From Streptomyces sp. NBC_01214 (GTDB lineage Bacteria; Actinomycetota; Actinomycetes; Streptomycetales; Streptomycetaceae), in assembly GCF_026340975.1 (NCBI RefSeq), contig NZ_JAPEOS010000001.1, positions 4,063,001 through 4,127,000 on the forward strand: DNA of 64,000 bases, given 5' to 3'. A program made the translations under genes and the position numbers. The notes under the pieces are model-generated. The model saw nothing but the letters and a program-made list of their open reading frames with translations, had not been told where the DNA came from and did no database searches. Within the stretch, counting starts at the first letter, position 1. Each line of letters starts with the position of its first letter. Below, piece after piece: positions 27,441 to 35,927 of the stretch.

Positions 27441-28209
27441 CCTGTCTGAAAATTGATCTTGTGGCAGGTCGGTGTGGCGGAGGCGGCGTGGGAGTGGATG
27501 GAGCCCTTGTTGGCGCAGGTGGATGGGCGTGGTCGGCCGTGGCGTGATCACCGGCAGGTGGTCAATGGTGTGCTGTGGCCGTTGCGGACCGGGGCTCCGT
27601 GACAGACCGTCTATGAGCGGTTTGCCCGCTGGGAGGCGGACGGTACGTGGGCAAGGCTGTTGGAGCATGTGCAGGTCCGCGACGACGCGATGGGCCGGGT
27701 GGAGTGGACCGTCGCCGTCGACTCCACGATCAACCGTGCTCACCAGCACGCCGCCGGCGCACGTAAAAGGAGGCTGCGGACGGGGACGAACTGGAAGATC
27801 CGGTCGGCTCGCAGACGCGCCAGGCCCTCGGCCGGTCCCGAGGCGAGCTGACCACCAAGGTCCACCTCGCCGTCGACGGCCGGGGACTGCCGCTGTCCAT
27901 CGTGCTCACGCCCGGCAACGTCGACGACGCCACCGCATTCGGTCAGGTCCTCGACGGGATCCGCGTTCCGCGAGCCGACACCGGCCGCCCGCGCACGAAA
28001 TCGCCCCGAGTCCTGGGCGACAAGCGCCGCGACCAAGCGGCCAACCGCCGACGCCGAGGGCGCCTCGGCGGCCGGCCGCCCGCCTTCGACAGGGAGCTCT
28101 ACGATCGCGACGAGATTCGACAAGCTCGCCGACCGCTACCGTGCCGGCGTCGTCCTGGCCTCGCTGATCCACTGGCTCCGCGAACCAGCCCGTGATCATT
28201 TGTCAGGCA
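27441..28209 (+). mobile_element. Decayed IS5-family insertion sequence
   Basis: About 770 bases. The ends are imperfect inverted repeats (CTGTCTGAAAATTGATC on the left; the right end read inward is TGCCTGACAAATGATC). Inside are pieces of an IS5-type DDE transposase. The host sequence resumes immediately before the chitinase stop. Confidence 0.75.
27484..28196 (+). pseudogene. Broken IS5-family transposase
   Basis: Recognisable fragments in order are WEWMEPLLAQVDGRGRPWRDH, a TGA with loss of the stretch before TVYERFARWEADGTW, VEWTVAVDSTINRAHQHAAG, then after a frame change LTTKVHLAVDGRGLPLSIV and GNVDDATAFGQVLDGIRVP. A deletion removes the middle of the catalytic domain. The end is ATRFDKLADRYRAGVVLASL in another frame. 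Multiple frameshifts, one internal stop and at least two deletions mean it is dead. Confidence 0.82.
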
Positions 28210-28213
28210 CTGG

Positions 28214-29128
28214 CTAGCAGCCGAGGTTGTTCCCGGGGGTCACCCCGAGCAGCTGCGTGAAGCTCTGGTACTTCGAGATGCGGCTCTGGACCTGGGCGGG
28301 GTTGCCGCCGTTGCACTCCAGGGAGCCGTTGATCGAGCGGATGGTCTCCCCGAAGCCCGCGCCGTTCACCATGGCGGCGTGCGCGGTCATGGTGCCCGGG
28401 CCGTTCTGGGTGTTCCAGTACCAGAGCGCCGTCTTCATGGCGACCGCCGGATCCTGTTCCACGAGGTACGGGTTGGCGAGCAGGTTGATGCCGAGCGCGT
28501 CACCGGCCGCCTTGTAGTTGAAGTTCCAACTGAGCTGGATGGGCCCGCGGCCGTAGTAGGCGGCCTGTCCGGCGGGACAGCCGTACGGCTGGCTCGCGTC
28601 GCAGTAGTGCGGGTAGTTGGCGGTGTTCTGCTCCACGATGTACACGAGTCCGCCCGTCTCGTGGGAGACGTTCGCGAGGAAGGCTGCGGCCTCGCGCCGC
28701 TTGGTGGTGTCGTCGCCGGTCTTGGCGAACCCGGGGTAGGCGGAGAGCGCCGAGACCAGGCCGTTGTAGGTGTAGAAGGGATTCCGGTTCGGGAACATCT
28801 GGTTGAACTGGGCCTCGGAGACCACGAATCCGGTGGGGTTGCCCGGATCCGGGTCCTGGCCCCCGCTCCCGCAGGCGCCCTGGTCCGACCAGACGCCCCA
28901 CTGGCCGGTGGTGCCGGGCGTCTCGCCCTGGGTCCACCACTTCGCCTGCCAGTTGTGGCCGCCGTACGAGGCGCTCATGCCGCCCGTGTAGACGGCGGAG
29001 GAGGTCCAGGCGCCGGCGCAGGGGGTCGCGGCGACGGCGGGGGAGGAGGGGAGGGTGAGGGCGAGGCCGGCCGTGAGGGCCGAGGCGGCGGCGAGTGCGA
29101 GGGCGCGGAGGCGAAGCGCACGCATCAC
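28214..29128 (-). CDS. Secreted GH19 chitinase with chitin-binding domain
   Basis: 304 residues. A Tat/Sec-like signal peptide ends near AVAA. A CBM5/12-type chitin-binding module (YGGHNWQAKWWTQGETPG) follows at about 45-85, then a Gly/Pro linker. The GH19 catalytic domain from about 98 has FLANVSHETGG (catalytic Glu) and YYGRGPIQLSWNFNY. AAGGAG precedes adjacent GTG (29128) and ATG (29125) starts. Degrades extracellular chitin; a DasR-type operator lies upstream. Confidence 0.92.
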   Translation of the reverse strand: MMRALRLRALALAAASALTAGLALTLPSSPAVAATPCAGAWTSSAVYTGGMSASYGGHNWQAKWWTQGETPGTTGQWGVWSDQGACGSGGQDPDPGNPTGFVVSEAQFNQMFPNRNPFYTYNGLVSALSAYPGFAKTGDDTTKRREAAAFLANVSHETGGLVYIVEQNTANYPHYCDASQPYGCPAGQAAYYGRGPIQLSWNFNYKAAGDALGINLLANPYLVEQDPAVAMKTALWYWNTQNGPGTMTAHAAMVNGAGFGETIRSINGSLECNGGNPAQVQSRISKYQSFTQLLGVTPGNNLGC

Positions 29129-29203
29129 GTAACTGCTCCTTCAGTGGGGGGACTTGCCGTGGGGGCAATGGTGCCCACTGAAGCGAAAATGGCCGGAACC
29201 TGC

Positions 29204-29219
29204 CAAGGTCTAGACCAAA
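29204..29219. promoter_or_regulatory. DasR-responsive element (dre) upstream of the chitinase
   Basis: The perfect palindrome GGTCTAGACC with flanking A/T matches the core of the dre consensus (A-C/G-TGGTCTAGACCA-C/G-T), about 76-91 bases upstream of the chitinase start. DasR is the N-acetylglucosamine-responsive GntR repressor of chitin genes in Streptomyces. Confidence 0.8.
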
Positions 29220-29273
29220 GGAAACGCGCCGGTGTCGCGAGTGACGCGTGACACCGGCGCGCGATCGAACCGA

Positions 29274-29687
29274 TCAGCTGCCCGCGGAGAGGTTGCCGGA
29301 GAGGACCGGGATGTTGCTGGCGATGTGCGAGAGCGCTTCGTCACCCTTGGCCTGGGTGGAGTTCTCGGTGCACTGCTGGTTCTGCGGGCTGGCGAGGACG
29401 TTGACGTCCTGGACGCCGACGTTGGCGAGGACCGCGAGCAGGGACTGGGCGTTGACCTTGGCCGGCAGGCCGACGCAGAGCTTGTTGAGCGAGCCCTGGA
29501 TGGCGCCGAGCTGCGGGCTCATCTTGCCGTGGGTCTCCTGGTTGCCGTAGATCTGGGCCGAACCGTTGCCGTTGACGGTGTTCACGCCGTTGTCGTTGCC
29601 GATCGCCATCGCGGGGGAGGCGACTGCGGCACCCGCGCCGAGCACGGCGGCGGTGGCGGCTGCGGTGGCCATGAACTTCTTGAGCAT
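29274..29687 (-). CDS. Rodlin, aerial-hypha surface protein
   Basis: 137 residues with a cleavable signal peptide ending AMA. The mature part begins IGNDNG, has an Asn/Gly-rich NGNGSAQIYGNQ stretch, KMSPQLGAIQGSLNKLCVGLP, and the family end block DVNVLASPQNQQCTENSTQAKG. This matches RdlA/RdlB of Streptomyces. Rodlins organise chaplin fibrils into rodlets on spores and aerial hyphae. Only one copy is present, whereas S. coelicolor has a divergent pair. Confidence 0.88.
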   Translation of the reverse strand: MLKKFMATAAATAAVLGAGAAVASPAMAIGNDNGVNTVNGNGSAQIYGNQETHGKMSPQLGAIQGSLNKLCVGLPAKVNAQSLLAVLANVGVQDVNVLASPQNQQCTENSTQAKGDEALSHIASNIPVLSGNLSAGS

Positions 29688-29855
29688 GTGGGGATCCTTC
29701 TGGTCGCACTGTCGCGTGTGATGGCTGCCCTCGGCGGGACGTGCTGATCAACTGTCGACGGTGCCCCGGGTTATCCCCACTCACCCGAGTGGCCCAATGC
29801 CGGGTCGAGCCACCCCCGGCCGTGGCGGCGGGGGCGAGCTCCTCGGGTTCGAGGG

Positions 29856-30047
29856 TCAGCCGGTCTTGCGGCGGACCTTCTTGTTCTTGCCGCCGGGGCC
29901 GCTGCTGGCGCCCTGGACCTTCGCCCGGCTCTGGTGGGCCTGCTGGGACTGGGCGTTCGCCGCGTTGCGCTCCAGGGCCTCCCGGAACTTGCGCTTGGCG
30001 GCTTCGGCCGGGGACTCGTCCTGCGGGGTGTCGGTTTCGTCAGCCAT
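29856..30047 (-). CDS. Small basic DUF5302-family protein
   Basis: 63 residues behind an excellent AGGAGG site. Acidic N terminus (ADETDTPQDESPAEAA), helical middle (KRKFREALERNAANAQ) and a strongly basic tail (GGKNKKVRRKTG). This is a widespread short actinobacterial protein of unknown role; the tail suggests nucleic-acid contact. Confidence 0.75.
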   Translation of the reverse strand: MADETDTPQDESPAEAAKRKFREALERNAANAQSQQAHQSRAKVQGASSGPGGKNKKVRRKTG

Positions 30048-30255
30048 GTTGTCCTCCTGGGGTGATCAAGCGGTTTCAGTCTGTCAGCTGGCGTCCCTGC
30101 TGACCAGCGAGTTCCTCGATGCCCCAAGGTGTCCTTGGGGAGGTCATAAGTTTTGATTATGTGGCCATAAAGAGACACCGGGTGCCGAGTTAGGTTTACC
30201 TTCGTTTAGGGTTCCCTTTGATCCACCTTGCCGTCGCTCGAAGGGAACCTCTGCC

Positions 30256-31617
30256 ATGCCTCGCCCTCTGCGGGTAGCAATCGTCGGTGCCGGCCCCGCC
30301 GGTATCTACGCCGCCGACGCGCTGCTGAAGTCCGAGGCAGCCGTCGAGCCCGGTGTGTCCATCGACCTCTTCGAGCGGATGCCCGCGCCCTTCGGCCTGA
30401 TCCGCTACGGCGTCGCCCCCGACCACCCCCGGATCAAGGGCATCATCACCGCCCTCCACCAGGTGCTCGACAAGCCGCAGGTGCGCCTCTTCGGGAACGT
30501 CGACTACCCGAACGACATCAGCCTCGACGAGCTGCAGTCCTTCTATGACGCCGTGATCTTCTCCACCGGTGCCACGGCCGACCGCGCGCTGACCATCCCG
30601 GGCGTCGACCTCGACGGCTCCTACGGCGCCGCCGACTTCGTCTCCTGGTACGACGGCCACCCGGACGTCCCGCGCACCTGGCCGCTGGAGGCCGAGAAGG
30701 TCGCCGTGCTCGGTGTCGGCAACGTCGCCCTCGACGTCGCGCGCATCCTCGCGAAGACGGCCGACGAACTGCTGCCGACCGAGATCCCGGCGAACGTCTA
30801 CGACGGGCTCAAGGCGAACAAGGCCCTGGAGGTGCACGTCTTCGGCCGCCGGGGTCCGGCGCAGGCCAAGTTCAGCCCCATGGAGCTCCGGGAGCTGGAC
30901 CACTCGCCCAACATCGAGGTCATCGTCAACCCCGAGGACATCGACTACGACGACGGCTCCATAGCCACCCGTCGCGGCAACAAGCAGGCCGACATGGTCG
31001 CCAAGACCCTGGAGAACTGGGCGATCCGCGACATCGGCGAGCGCCCGCACAAGCTGTTCCTGCACTTCTTCGAGTCGCCCACCGAGATCCTCGGCGAGGA
31101 CGGCAAGGTCGTCGGACTGCGCACCGAGCGCACCGAGCTGGACGGCACCGGCAACGTCAAGGGCACCGGCACCTTCACCGACTGGGACGTCCAGTCCGTC
31201 TACCGGGCCGTCGGCTACCTCTCCGACGAGCTGCCCAAGCTCCCCTGGGACGTGGAGTCCGGCACGGTCCCGGACGAGGGCGGCCGCGTGATCGAAGCCG
31301 GTGGCCACCTGCAGTCGACGTACGTCACCGGATGGATCCGGCGCGGTCCGGTCGGCCTGATCGGCCACACGAAGGGCGACGCGAACGAGACGGTGGCGAA
31401 CCTGCTCGCCGACCACGCGGAGGGCCGCCTGAGCGAGCCGGCCGCCCCGGCCCCGGAGGCCGTCGAAGCCTTCCTCGCCGAGCGCAGCGTCCGCTACACG
31501 ACGTGGGAGGGCTGGTACCGGCTGGACGCGGCCGAGAAGGCGCTCGGCGAGCCCCAGGGCCGCGAGCGCGTGAAGATCGTCGAGCGCGAGGGCATGCTCG
31601 ACGCGAGCGGAGCGTAG
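30256..31617 (+). CDS. fprA: Ferredoxin-NADP reductase, adrenodoxin-reductase type
   Basis: 453 residues, ATG with GAAGGGAA upstream. FAD-binding IVGAGPAGIYAAD at 9-21, FGLIRYGVAPDHP near 50 and NADP-binding GVGNVALDVARILAK near 153. The late FAD motif is TGWIRRGPVGLIGHTKGDA. It closely fits mycobacterial FprA, which passes electrons from NADPH to ferredoxins that serve cytochromes P450 and other redox enzymes. Cytoplasmic, monocistronic, with its own terminator. Confidence 0.9.
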   Translation: MPRPLRVAIVGAGPAGIYAADALLKSEAAVEPGVSIDLFERMPAPFGLIRYGVAPDHPRIKGIITALHQVLDKPQVRLFGNVDYPNDISLDELQSFYDAVIFSTGATADRALTIPGVDLDGSYGAADFVSWYDGHPDVPRTWPLEAEKVAVLGVGNVALDVARILAKTADELLPTEIPANVYDGLKANKALEVHVFGRRGPAQAKFSPMELRELDHSPNIEVIVNPEDIDYDDGSIATRRGNKQADMVAKTLENWAIRDIGERPHKLFLHFFESPTEILGEDGKVVGLRTERTELDGTGNVKGTGTFTDWDVQSVYRAVGYLSDELPKLPWDVESGTVPDEGGRVIEAGGHLQSTYVTGWIRRGPVGLIGHTKGDANETVANLLADHAEGRLSEPAAPAPEAVEAFLAERSVRYTTWEGWYRLDAAEKALGEPQGRERVKIVEREGMLDASGA

Positions 31618-31623
31618 CGCGAG

Positions 31624-31652
31624 GGGCCGGGACCCGGACGGGGTCCCGGCCC
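31624..31652 (+). terminator. Intrinsic terminator of fprA
   Basis: GGGCCGGGACCC pairs perfectly with GGGTCCCGGCCC (12 bp) around a 5-base loop, six bases after the stop codon. No T-run. Confidence 0.75.
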
Positions 31653-31753
31653 TCCGTACGTCCTGCGGCGCGCTCGGCGGCGCCGCGGCCCGGGCAGCGG
31701 GACCCGGTCCTGTCCGGCCGATCGTGGCTGTAGGAAGATGTCGTCCATGAGAG

Positions 31754-32179
31754 ATGTCCGAAGGGGCCGTGCCGCGTAGAACGCCGGCTTCGGTTCGGCC
31801 GCAGGGACGCGGCCGGAGGGGCCCCTGGGTGCGCTATCGCGATGTCCCCGGCCTGTCGGGGGCGGCGAACGCCGCCGTCCGCGTGCTCGAGCGGGGTCGG
31901 TTGGCGCCGGGCATCGTGTCCGTCGCACTGAGCGTGTGGTCGGTCCGCGTCCACGGCGTCGAACGCCGGTGGAGACGGTGGGAGGCCGAGTTCTCCTGCC
32001 CGTGCTGTGGCGAAGGCTGGGCCCGGGACAAGCTGCACGAGGCCCTGTCCATGCTGCCGCCCAAGGCCGCCGCCGAACTGCGGGTGCAGGTCGAGCGTCT
32101 GGACGAGGTGCTGCTCGGGCGAACGCACCACGATCCCGCGGCGGATCCGGAGCTGGCATGGTGGCACCGCCGGTGCTGA
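31754..32179 (+). CDS. Small conserved actinobacterial protein, unknown function
   Basis: 141 residues. An Arg-rich N terminus precedes a folded part with CPCCGEGW near residue 83-90, which could bind zinc or be redox-active, and a helical end (LRVQVERLDEVLLGRT, AWWHRRC). No known domain recognised. It converges on the DinB-like gene, separated by about 40 bases. Confidence 0.6.
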   Translation: MSEGAVPRRTPASVRPQGRGRRGPWVRYRDVPGLSGAANAAVRVLERGRLAPGIVSVALSVWSVRVHGVERRWRRWEAEFSCPCCGEGWARDKLHEALSMLPPKAAAELRVQVERLDEVLLGRTHHDPAADPELAWWHRRC

Positions 32180-32219
32180 GCGTGCCCCCCCGTACGCCGA
32201 CGGCGCCCGCGAGGCCCCG

Positions 32220-32738
32220 TCACAGGCCCCGCTCCCGCTCCAGCACGCCCCGTACGAAAGCCGCCTGCCCGGCGTGCTGGAGGTCGTCCCCCAGCACGCT
32301 GACCAGGCGTACCCCGAGGGTGACCGGCGGATCCCAGCGTTCGTCGACCACCCGGTCCAGGTCGGTGGCGGCGAGCCCGTGCACGAAGCGGGCGGTCCGC
32401 TCGTGCACCGCGTCGAAGTACCCCAGCAGCAGCTCGCCCGAGTCGACCCGCACGGTGTAGACGTCCTGCGGCGAATGTCCGTACCCGGTCGACCCGGCGG
32501 GCAGCGGCAGCGCGAACCGGTCCGACCAGCCGCCGGAGTCCCAGATCTGCTCGGCGCCGGCCGCGTCCGCGATGTGGTCGTCCTGGATCCGGGTCAGGTG
32601 CCAGATGAGCCAGGTGACCGAGTTCGCCGCCGGGTCAACGCGCGCGTTGAGCAGTTCCGGCGGGACCCCTTCCACGACCTCGTGCACGATCTCCCGGATG
32701 CGTCCGAAACCGTCGACGATGACGTCCGTAGCCTTCAT
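32220..32738 (-). CDS. DinB-like/DUF664 protein
   Basis: 172 residues forming a four-helix bundle. It has metal-ligand-type histidines in WLIWHLTRIQDDH near residue 46 and in LQHAGQAAFVRG near the end. The family contains mycothiol- and bacillithiol-dependent transferases; DUF664 members are often called mycothiol transferases. The ATG has a weak GGTGGG upstream. Confidence 0.75.
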   Translation of the reverse strand: MKATDVIVDGFGRIREIVHEVVEGVPPELLNARVDPAANSVTWLIWHLTRIQDDHIADAAGAEQIWDSGGWSDRFALPLPAGSTGYGHSPQDVYTVRVDSGELLLGYFDAVHERTARFVHGLAATDLDRVVDERWDPPVTLGVRLVSVLGDDLQHAGQAAFVRGVLERERGL

Positions 32739-32836
32739 GCACCCACCATGCGGGGCCCGGGGGCCCGACCGCCGCGAGCGACACGCGGAGGCCGGACCCC
32801 CGGGCCGGCGGGTCGGGTGACGGGACGGGCGGTCGG

Positions 32837-34366
32837 TCAGCGGGTGGCGTCCGCCTTCTCCGCCGTCCCGGCCTGCTCGGCCTGCTCCGCCGTCCCGGGT
32901 ACTGCCGCGGGCTGTCCGGCGGCCGCCGCCACGGTGCCCTGCCCGCTGCGCAGGCCGATCCAGCTGATCAGTGCGACCAGCGCGAAGGCCACCGCCCCGA
33001 TCCCGAAGGTGAGGGTGAACCCGGACTCGGCGGGCAGCGGGGGGACCCCCGCCGGCAGGTGCTCGATGGTCTTGGAGGCGAGGATCGTGGTGACGACGGC
33101 GCTGCCGATCGCACTGCCCGTGGAGCGGGAGATCGAGTTGATGCCGTTGGCGATGCCGCTCTGGTGGTGCGGGACGCTGGACATGATCACGGCGGGCATG
33201 GCGGCGTAGCCGAAGCTGACGGCCGCACCGACGACGAGCCCGGCGCCGATCACCGAGAAGCTGTGCTGGTGGTCCAGGACCAGCCAGGCGAAGCCGGCCG
33301 CGCCGAGGGCCGCGGCCAGGGCCAGCGCCGTACGCGGACCCCGGTGGCGCACGATCTGGCCGCCGACGGGCGAGGCGAGCAGCGAGACGATGGCGCCGGG
33401 CAGCAGGAACTGCACGGAGGCGCGCAGGATGGACGCGTCGAAGCCGTAGCCGGTGAGGGCCTCGGGCATCTGGACGAGGTACGAGACGCCCAGGAAGTTC
33501 GCGAACATGCCGAAGCCGACGAGGACACCGGCCAGGTTGGCCATGAGCACGGGGCGGTGGACGAACATCTTCATGTCGACGAGCGGCTCGCTCACCTTGC
33601 GCTCGACGAGCACCCAGACGGCGGCCATGACGGCGGCGCCGGCGAAGCTGCCCAGCGTGCGGGCGGAGCCCCAGCCCCACTCGTGGCCCTGGGAGATCGG
33701 CAGCAGGAGCAGCAGCAGCGCGATGCCGAGGGTCAGTGCGCCGAGGAAATCGGTGCGCCCGCCGGTCTTGTGGCGGGTCGCGGGGACCAGGAACACCACC
33801 GCGAGCAGGGCGAGGAGCGCGAAGCCGGTCGCCATCCAGAAGGCGTTGCGGTAGTCCGCGCCGGAGCCGGAGGTGAGCAGCCCGGTCGCGACGAGCGCGA
33901 GCCCGCTGCCGAACGCGAGCGTGCCGCTGACCAGGGCCATCGCGCCCGGCAGCTTCTGCGGCCGGACCTCTTCGCGCAGGACCGACAGGGCCAGCGGGAA
34001 GATCGCCGTGGCGGCTCCCTGGAGCACCCGGCCCAGGATCAGCAGCGGCAGCGAGGTCGCCAGTGCGGAGATGACCGAGCCGGCGACCATGACGCCGAGC
34101 ACGGCGACCAGGGTGGGCTTCTTGCCGTGCTGGTCACCGAACCGGCCCAGCAGCGGGGTGAAGACGGCGGCCGACAGCAGGGTGGCGGTGGTCACCCAGC
34201 TCACGTTGGCCGTGGTGGTGCCGAGGTCCTCACGGATGAGGCCGAGGATCGGCACCGGCAGGGTCTGCATCATCGACACGACCATGGCGGCCAGGCTCAG
34301 GGCGAAGACGATGACCGTCTCGTTCCGGTGCCCGGAGGCTGTGGTGGCGGGAGAGGGGGTGCTCAT
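32837..34366 (-). CDS. MFS drug/proton antiporter, DHA2 (14-TM) type
   Basis: 509 residues with about 14 membrane helices. The motif-A block GRFGDQHGKKPTLV near residue 73 and LGRVLQGAATAIFPL are typical of EmrB/QacA-type exporters. The start is the ATG at 34366; the longer frame overlaps the divergent MarR gene. The shared 154-bp gap with that regulator holds two candidate operators, so the exporter is probably repressed by it and induced by a drug-like ligand. Confidence 0.88.
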   Translation of the reverse strand: MSTPSPATTASGHRNETVIVFALSLAAMVVSMMQTLPVPILGLIREDLGTTTANVSWVTTATLLSAAVFTPLLGRFGDQHGKKPTLVAVLGVMVAGSVISALATSLPLLILGRVLQGAATAIFPLALSVLREEVRPQKLPGAMALVSGTLAFGSGLALVATGLLTSGSGADYRNAFWMATGFALLALLAVVFLVPATRHKTGGRTDFLGALTLGIALLLLLLPISQGHEWGWGSARTLGSFAGAAVMAAVWVLVERKVSEPLVDMKMFVHRPVLMANLAGVLVGFGMFANFLGVSYLVQMPEALTGYGFDASILRASVQFLLPGAIVSLLASPVGGQIVRHRGPRTALALAAALGAAGFAWLVLDHQHSFSVIGAGLVVGAAVSFGYAAMPAVIMSSVPHHQSGIANGINSISRSTGSAIGSAVVTTILASKTIEHLPAGVPPLPAESGFTLTFGIGAVAFALVALISWIGLRSGQGTVAAAAGQPAAVPGTAEQAEQAGTAEKADATR

Positions 34367-34422
34367 GGCTGGGGTGAACCTTCTTCGTGTTTCGGAGCTG
34401 AAGAGCTTCGGAACGCAGATGT

Positions 34423-34435
34423 TTGACCTTCTCAA
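34423..34435. promoter_or_regulatory. Candidate MarR operator, proximal to the exporter
   Basis: TTGA-N5-TCAA, followed by GTAA, in the divergent gap. The same arrangement recurs 42 bases away. Confidence 0.45.
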
Positions 34436-34464
34436 GTAACTCGACCGACGGTAGACGTAGATAG

Positions 34465-34477
34465 TTAAGGTGGTCAA
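34465..34477. promoter_or_regulatory. Candidate MarR operator, proximal to the regulator
   Basis: TTAA-N5-TCAA followed by GTAA, repeating the TCAAGTAA end of the other site. Two similar sites between a MarR gene and the exporter it faces support autoregulation. Confidence 0.45.
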
Positions 34478-34520
34478 GTAAACAATTGATAATGTGAAGC
34501 ATCCTGAGTACGCTCCAGGT

Positions 34521-34961
34521 ATGAGCGACACCGCCACGCAGACCCCCACCAAGCTCCAGCTGCTGGAGCTGCTCGCCGCGATCGGCACCGCCCAATGGCG
34601 CGAGTTCGCGGCCGCCGCGGCCCAGCACGGCCTGACCTCCACCCAGGCCCGGGTCCTCGCCCAGCTCGACGGCCCCGTACCCATGCGCGGCCTCGCCACC
34701 CTGCTGGTGTGCGACGCCTCCAACGTGACCGGCATCGTCGACCGGCTGGAGGCCCGCGAGCTGGTGCGCCGGGAGCCGGACCCCGCCGACCGACGCGTCA
34801 AGAACGTCGTCGCGACGGATGCGGGCCGCGAGGTCATCCGCCGCGTGCGCGAGGAGATGCAGGCCGTGCACGGCGCGCTGGACACGCTCGACGAGGCCGA
34901 GAGCGCGACGCTCTACGCCCTGCTGGGCCGCCTGCGCCCCTCGATGGAGAAGGGCGCCTGA
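34521..34961 (+). CDS. MarR-family transcriptional regulator
   Basis: 146 residues from the ATG. The winged helix-turn-helix spans about 38-100: TSTQARVLAQL, MRGLATLLVCDASNVTGIVDRLEARELV and the wing DPADRRVKNVVAT. It is divergent to the MFS exporter, which it likely controls. A GTG nine codons upstream is possible but lies within the promoter region. Confidence 0.88.
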   Translation: MSDTATQTPTKLQLLELLAAIGTAQWREFAAAAAQHGLTSTQARVLAQLDGPVPMRGLATLLVCDASNVTGIVDRLEARELVRREPDPADRRVKNVVATDAGREVIRRVREEMQAVHGALDTLDEAESATLYALLGRLRPSMEKGA

Positions 34962-34977
34962 AGTAGCCTCGGCCTCC

Positions 34978-35349
34978 ATGAGTACTTTGCAGACGATCAA
35001 CGACGTGTCCGTGCTGATGTGCGAGGCGGAGGGCGAGGTCATCGCCGGTGAACGCGAGGCCCTCGACTTCATCGGCGACGCCGGCTACCAGGGCGCCCAG
35101 TGGGTCGTCATCCCCGCCGGGCGGTTCGACGACGAGTTCTTCCGGCTGAGCACCCGCGTCGCCGGCGCGATCATCCAGAAGTTCGTCCAGTACCGGGTCG
35201 GCATCGTCGTCCTGGGCGACATCTCGCGCCACACTGAGGCCAGTCCGGCGCTGCGCGACTTCGTCCGCGAGTGCAACCGCGGGACGCAGACGTGGTTCCT
35301 CGCCGATGCCGCAGAGCTGGGCGAGCGGCTGGCCGGGCCGGCGGCGTGA
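34978..35349 (+). CDS. DUF4180-domain protein
   Basis: 123 residues with the DUF4180 pattern: GEVIAGEREALDFIGDAGYQGAQWVVIP, RLSTRVAGAIIQKFVQYRVGIVVLGD and the end RDFVRECNRGTQTWFL. Family function is unknown. Only 16 bases follow the MarR stop; a TAGCCT box seven bases before the ATG may give a leaderless start. The GTGA overlap couples it to the HutD gene. Confidence 0.78.
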   Translation: MSTLQTINDVSVLMCEAEGEVIAGEREALDFIGDAGYQGAQWVVIPAGRFDDEFFRLSTRVAGAIIQKFVQYRVGIVVLGDISRHTEASPALRDFVRECNRGTQTWFLADAAELGERLAGPAA

Positions 35350-35927
35350 GCGGAGCCGGCGCGCTGCGCGTCCTGCGGGCGGCCGACCGGACCGCCACCG
35401 TCTGGAAGAACGGCGGGGGAGTCACCCGGGAGATCGCGGTCTGGCCCGAAGGCGCGGACATGGACGCCTTCGGCTGGCGCGTGAGCCTGGCCGAGGTCGC
35501 CGCCGACGGCCCGTTCTCGGGCTTCCCCGGCATCGAGCGCACCCTGACCCTCGCCGAGGGCGCGGGCATGGACCTCACGGTGGCGGGCGTACGCCGACTC
35601 GTGGACGAGCGGTTCGCGCCGCAGGACTTCCCCGGGGACGAGCCGACCGAGTGCCGGCTGCTCTCCGGCCCGGTCGTGAACTTCAACGTGATGTACCGCA
35701 GGGGCGCGGTGGAGGCGCAGACCGCCGTCGTGCGGGGTGCGCTCGACGCCGCGGTCCCGCCGGGCGGGACGCTGTTGGTGGTCGCGCTGGAGGGGCCGGC
35801 GGTACTCGAACGGGCCGGTGACCGCGCGGAGCTGCTCCCGTACGACGCGGCCCTGCTGACGGGGCCGCTCGACTGCCGGGTCCGTACGGGTGGGCGCGCG
35901 GCCGTCGTACGGTTGGCCCCGGCCTAG
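35346..35927 (+). CDS. HutD/Ves-family cupin protein
   Basis: 193 residues from GTG overlapping the previous stop. The diagnostic WKNGGGVTREIAVWP near the N terminus, FGWRVSLAEVAADGPFSGFPG and NFNVMYRRGAV identify the HutD/Ves family. Members are linked to histidine use or cold response, and their biochemical role is unsettled. The end overlaps the convergent oxidase gene by four bases. Confidence 0.85.
   Translation: MSGAGALRVLRAADRTATVWKNGGGVTREIAVWPEGADMDAFGWRVSLAEVAADGPFSGFPGIERTLTLAEGAGMDLTVAGVRRLVDERFAPQDFPGDEPTECRLLSGPVVNFNVMYRRGAVEAQTAVVRGALDAAVPPGGTLLVVALEGPAVLERAGDRAELLPYDAALLTGPLDCRVRTGGRAAVVRLAPA

Noticed and set aside
30195..30215. Iron box (DmdR1/IdeR) upstream of fprA
   Set aside because: TTAGGT and TTACCT half-sites are present but lack the roughly seven-base centre of the 19-bp consensus.
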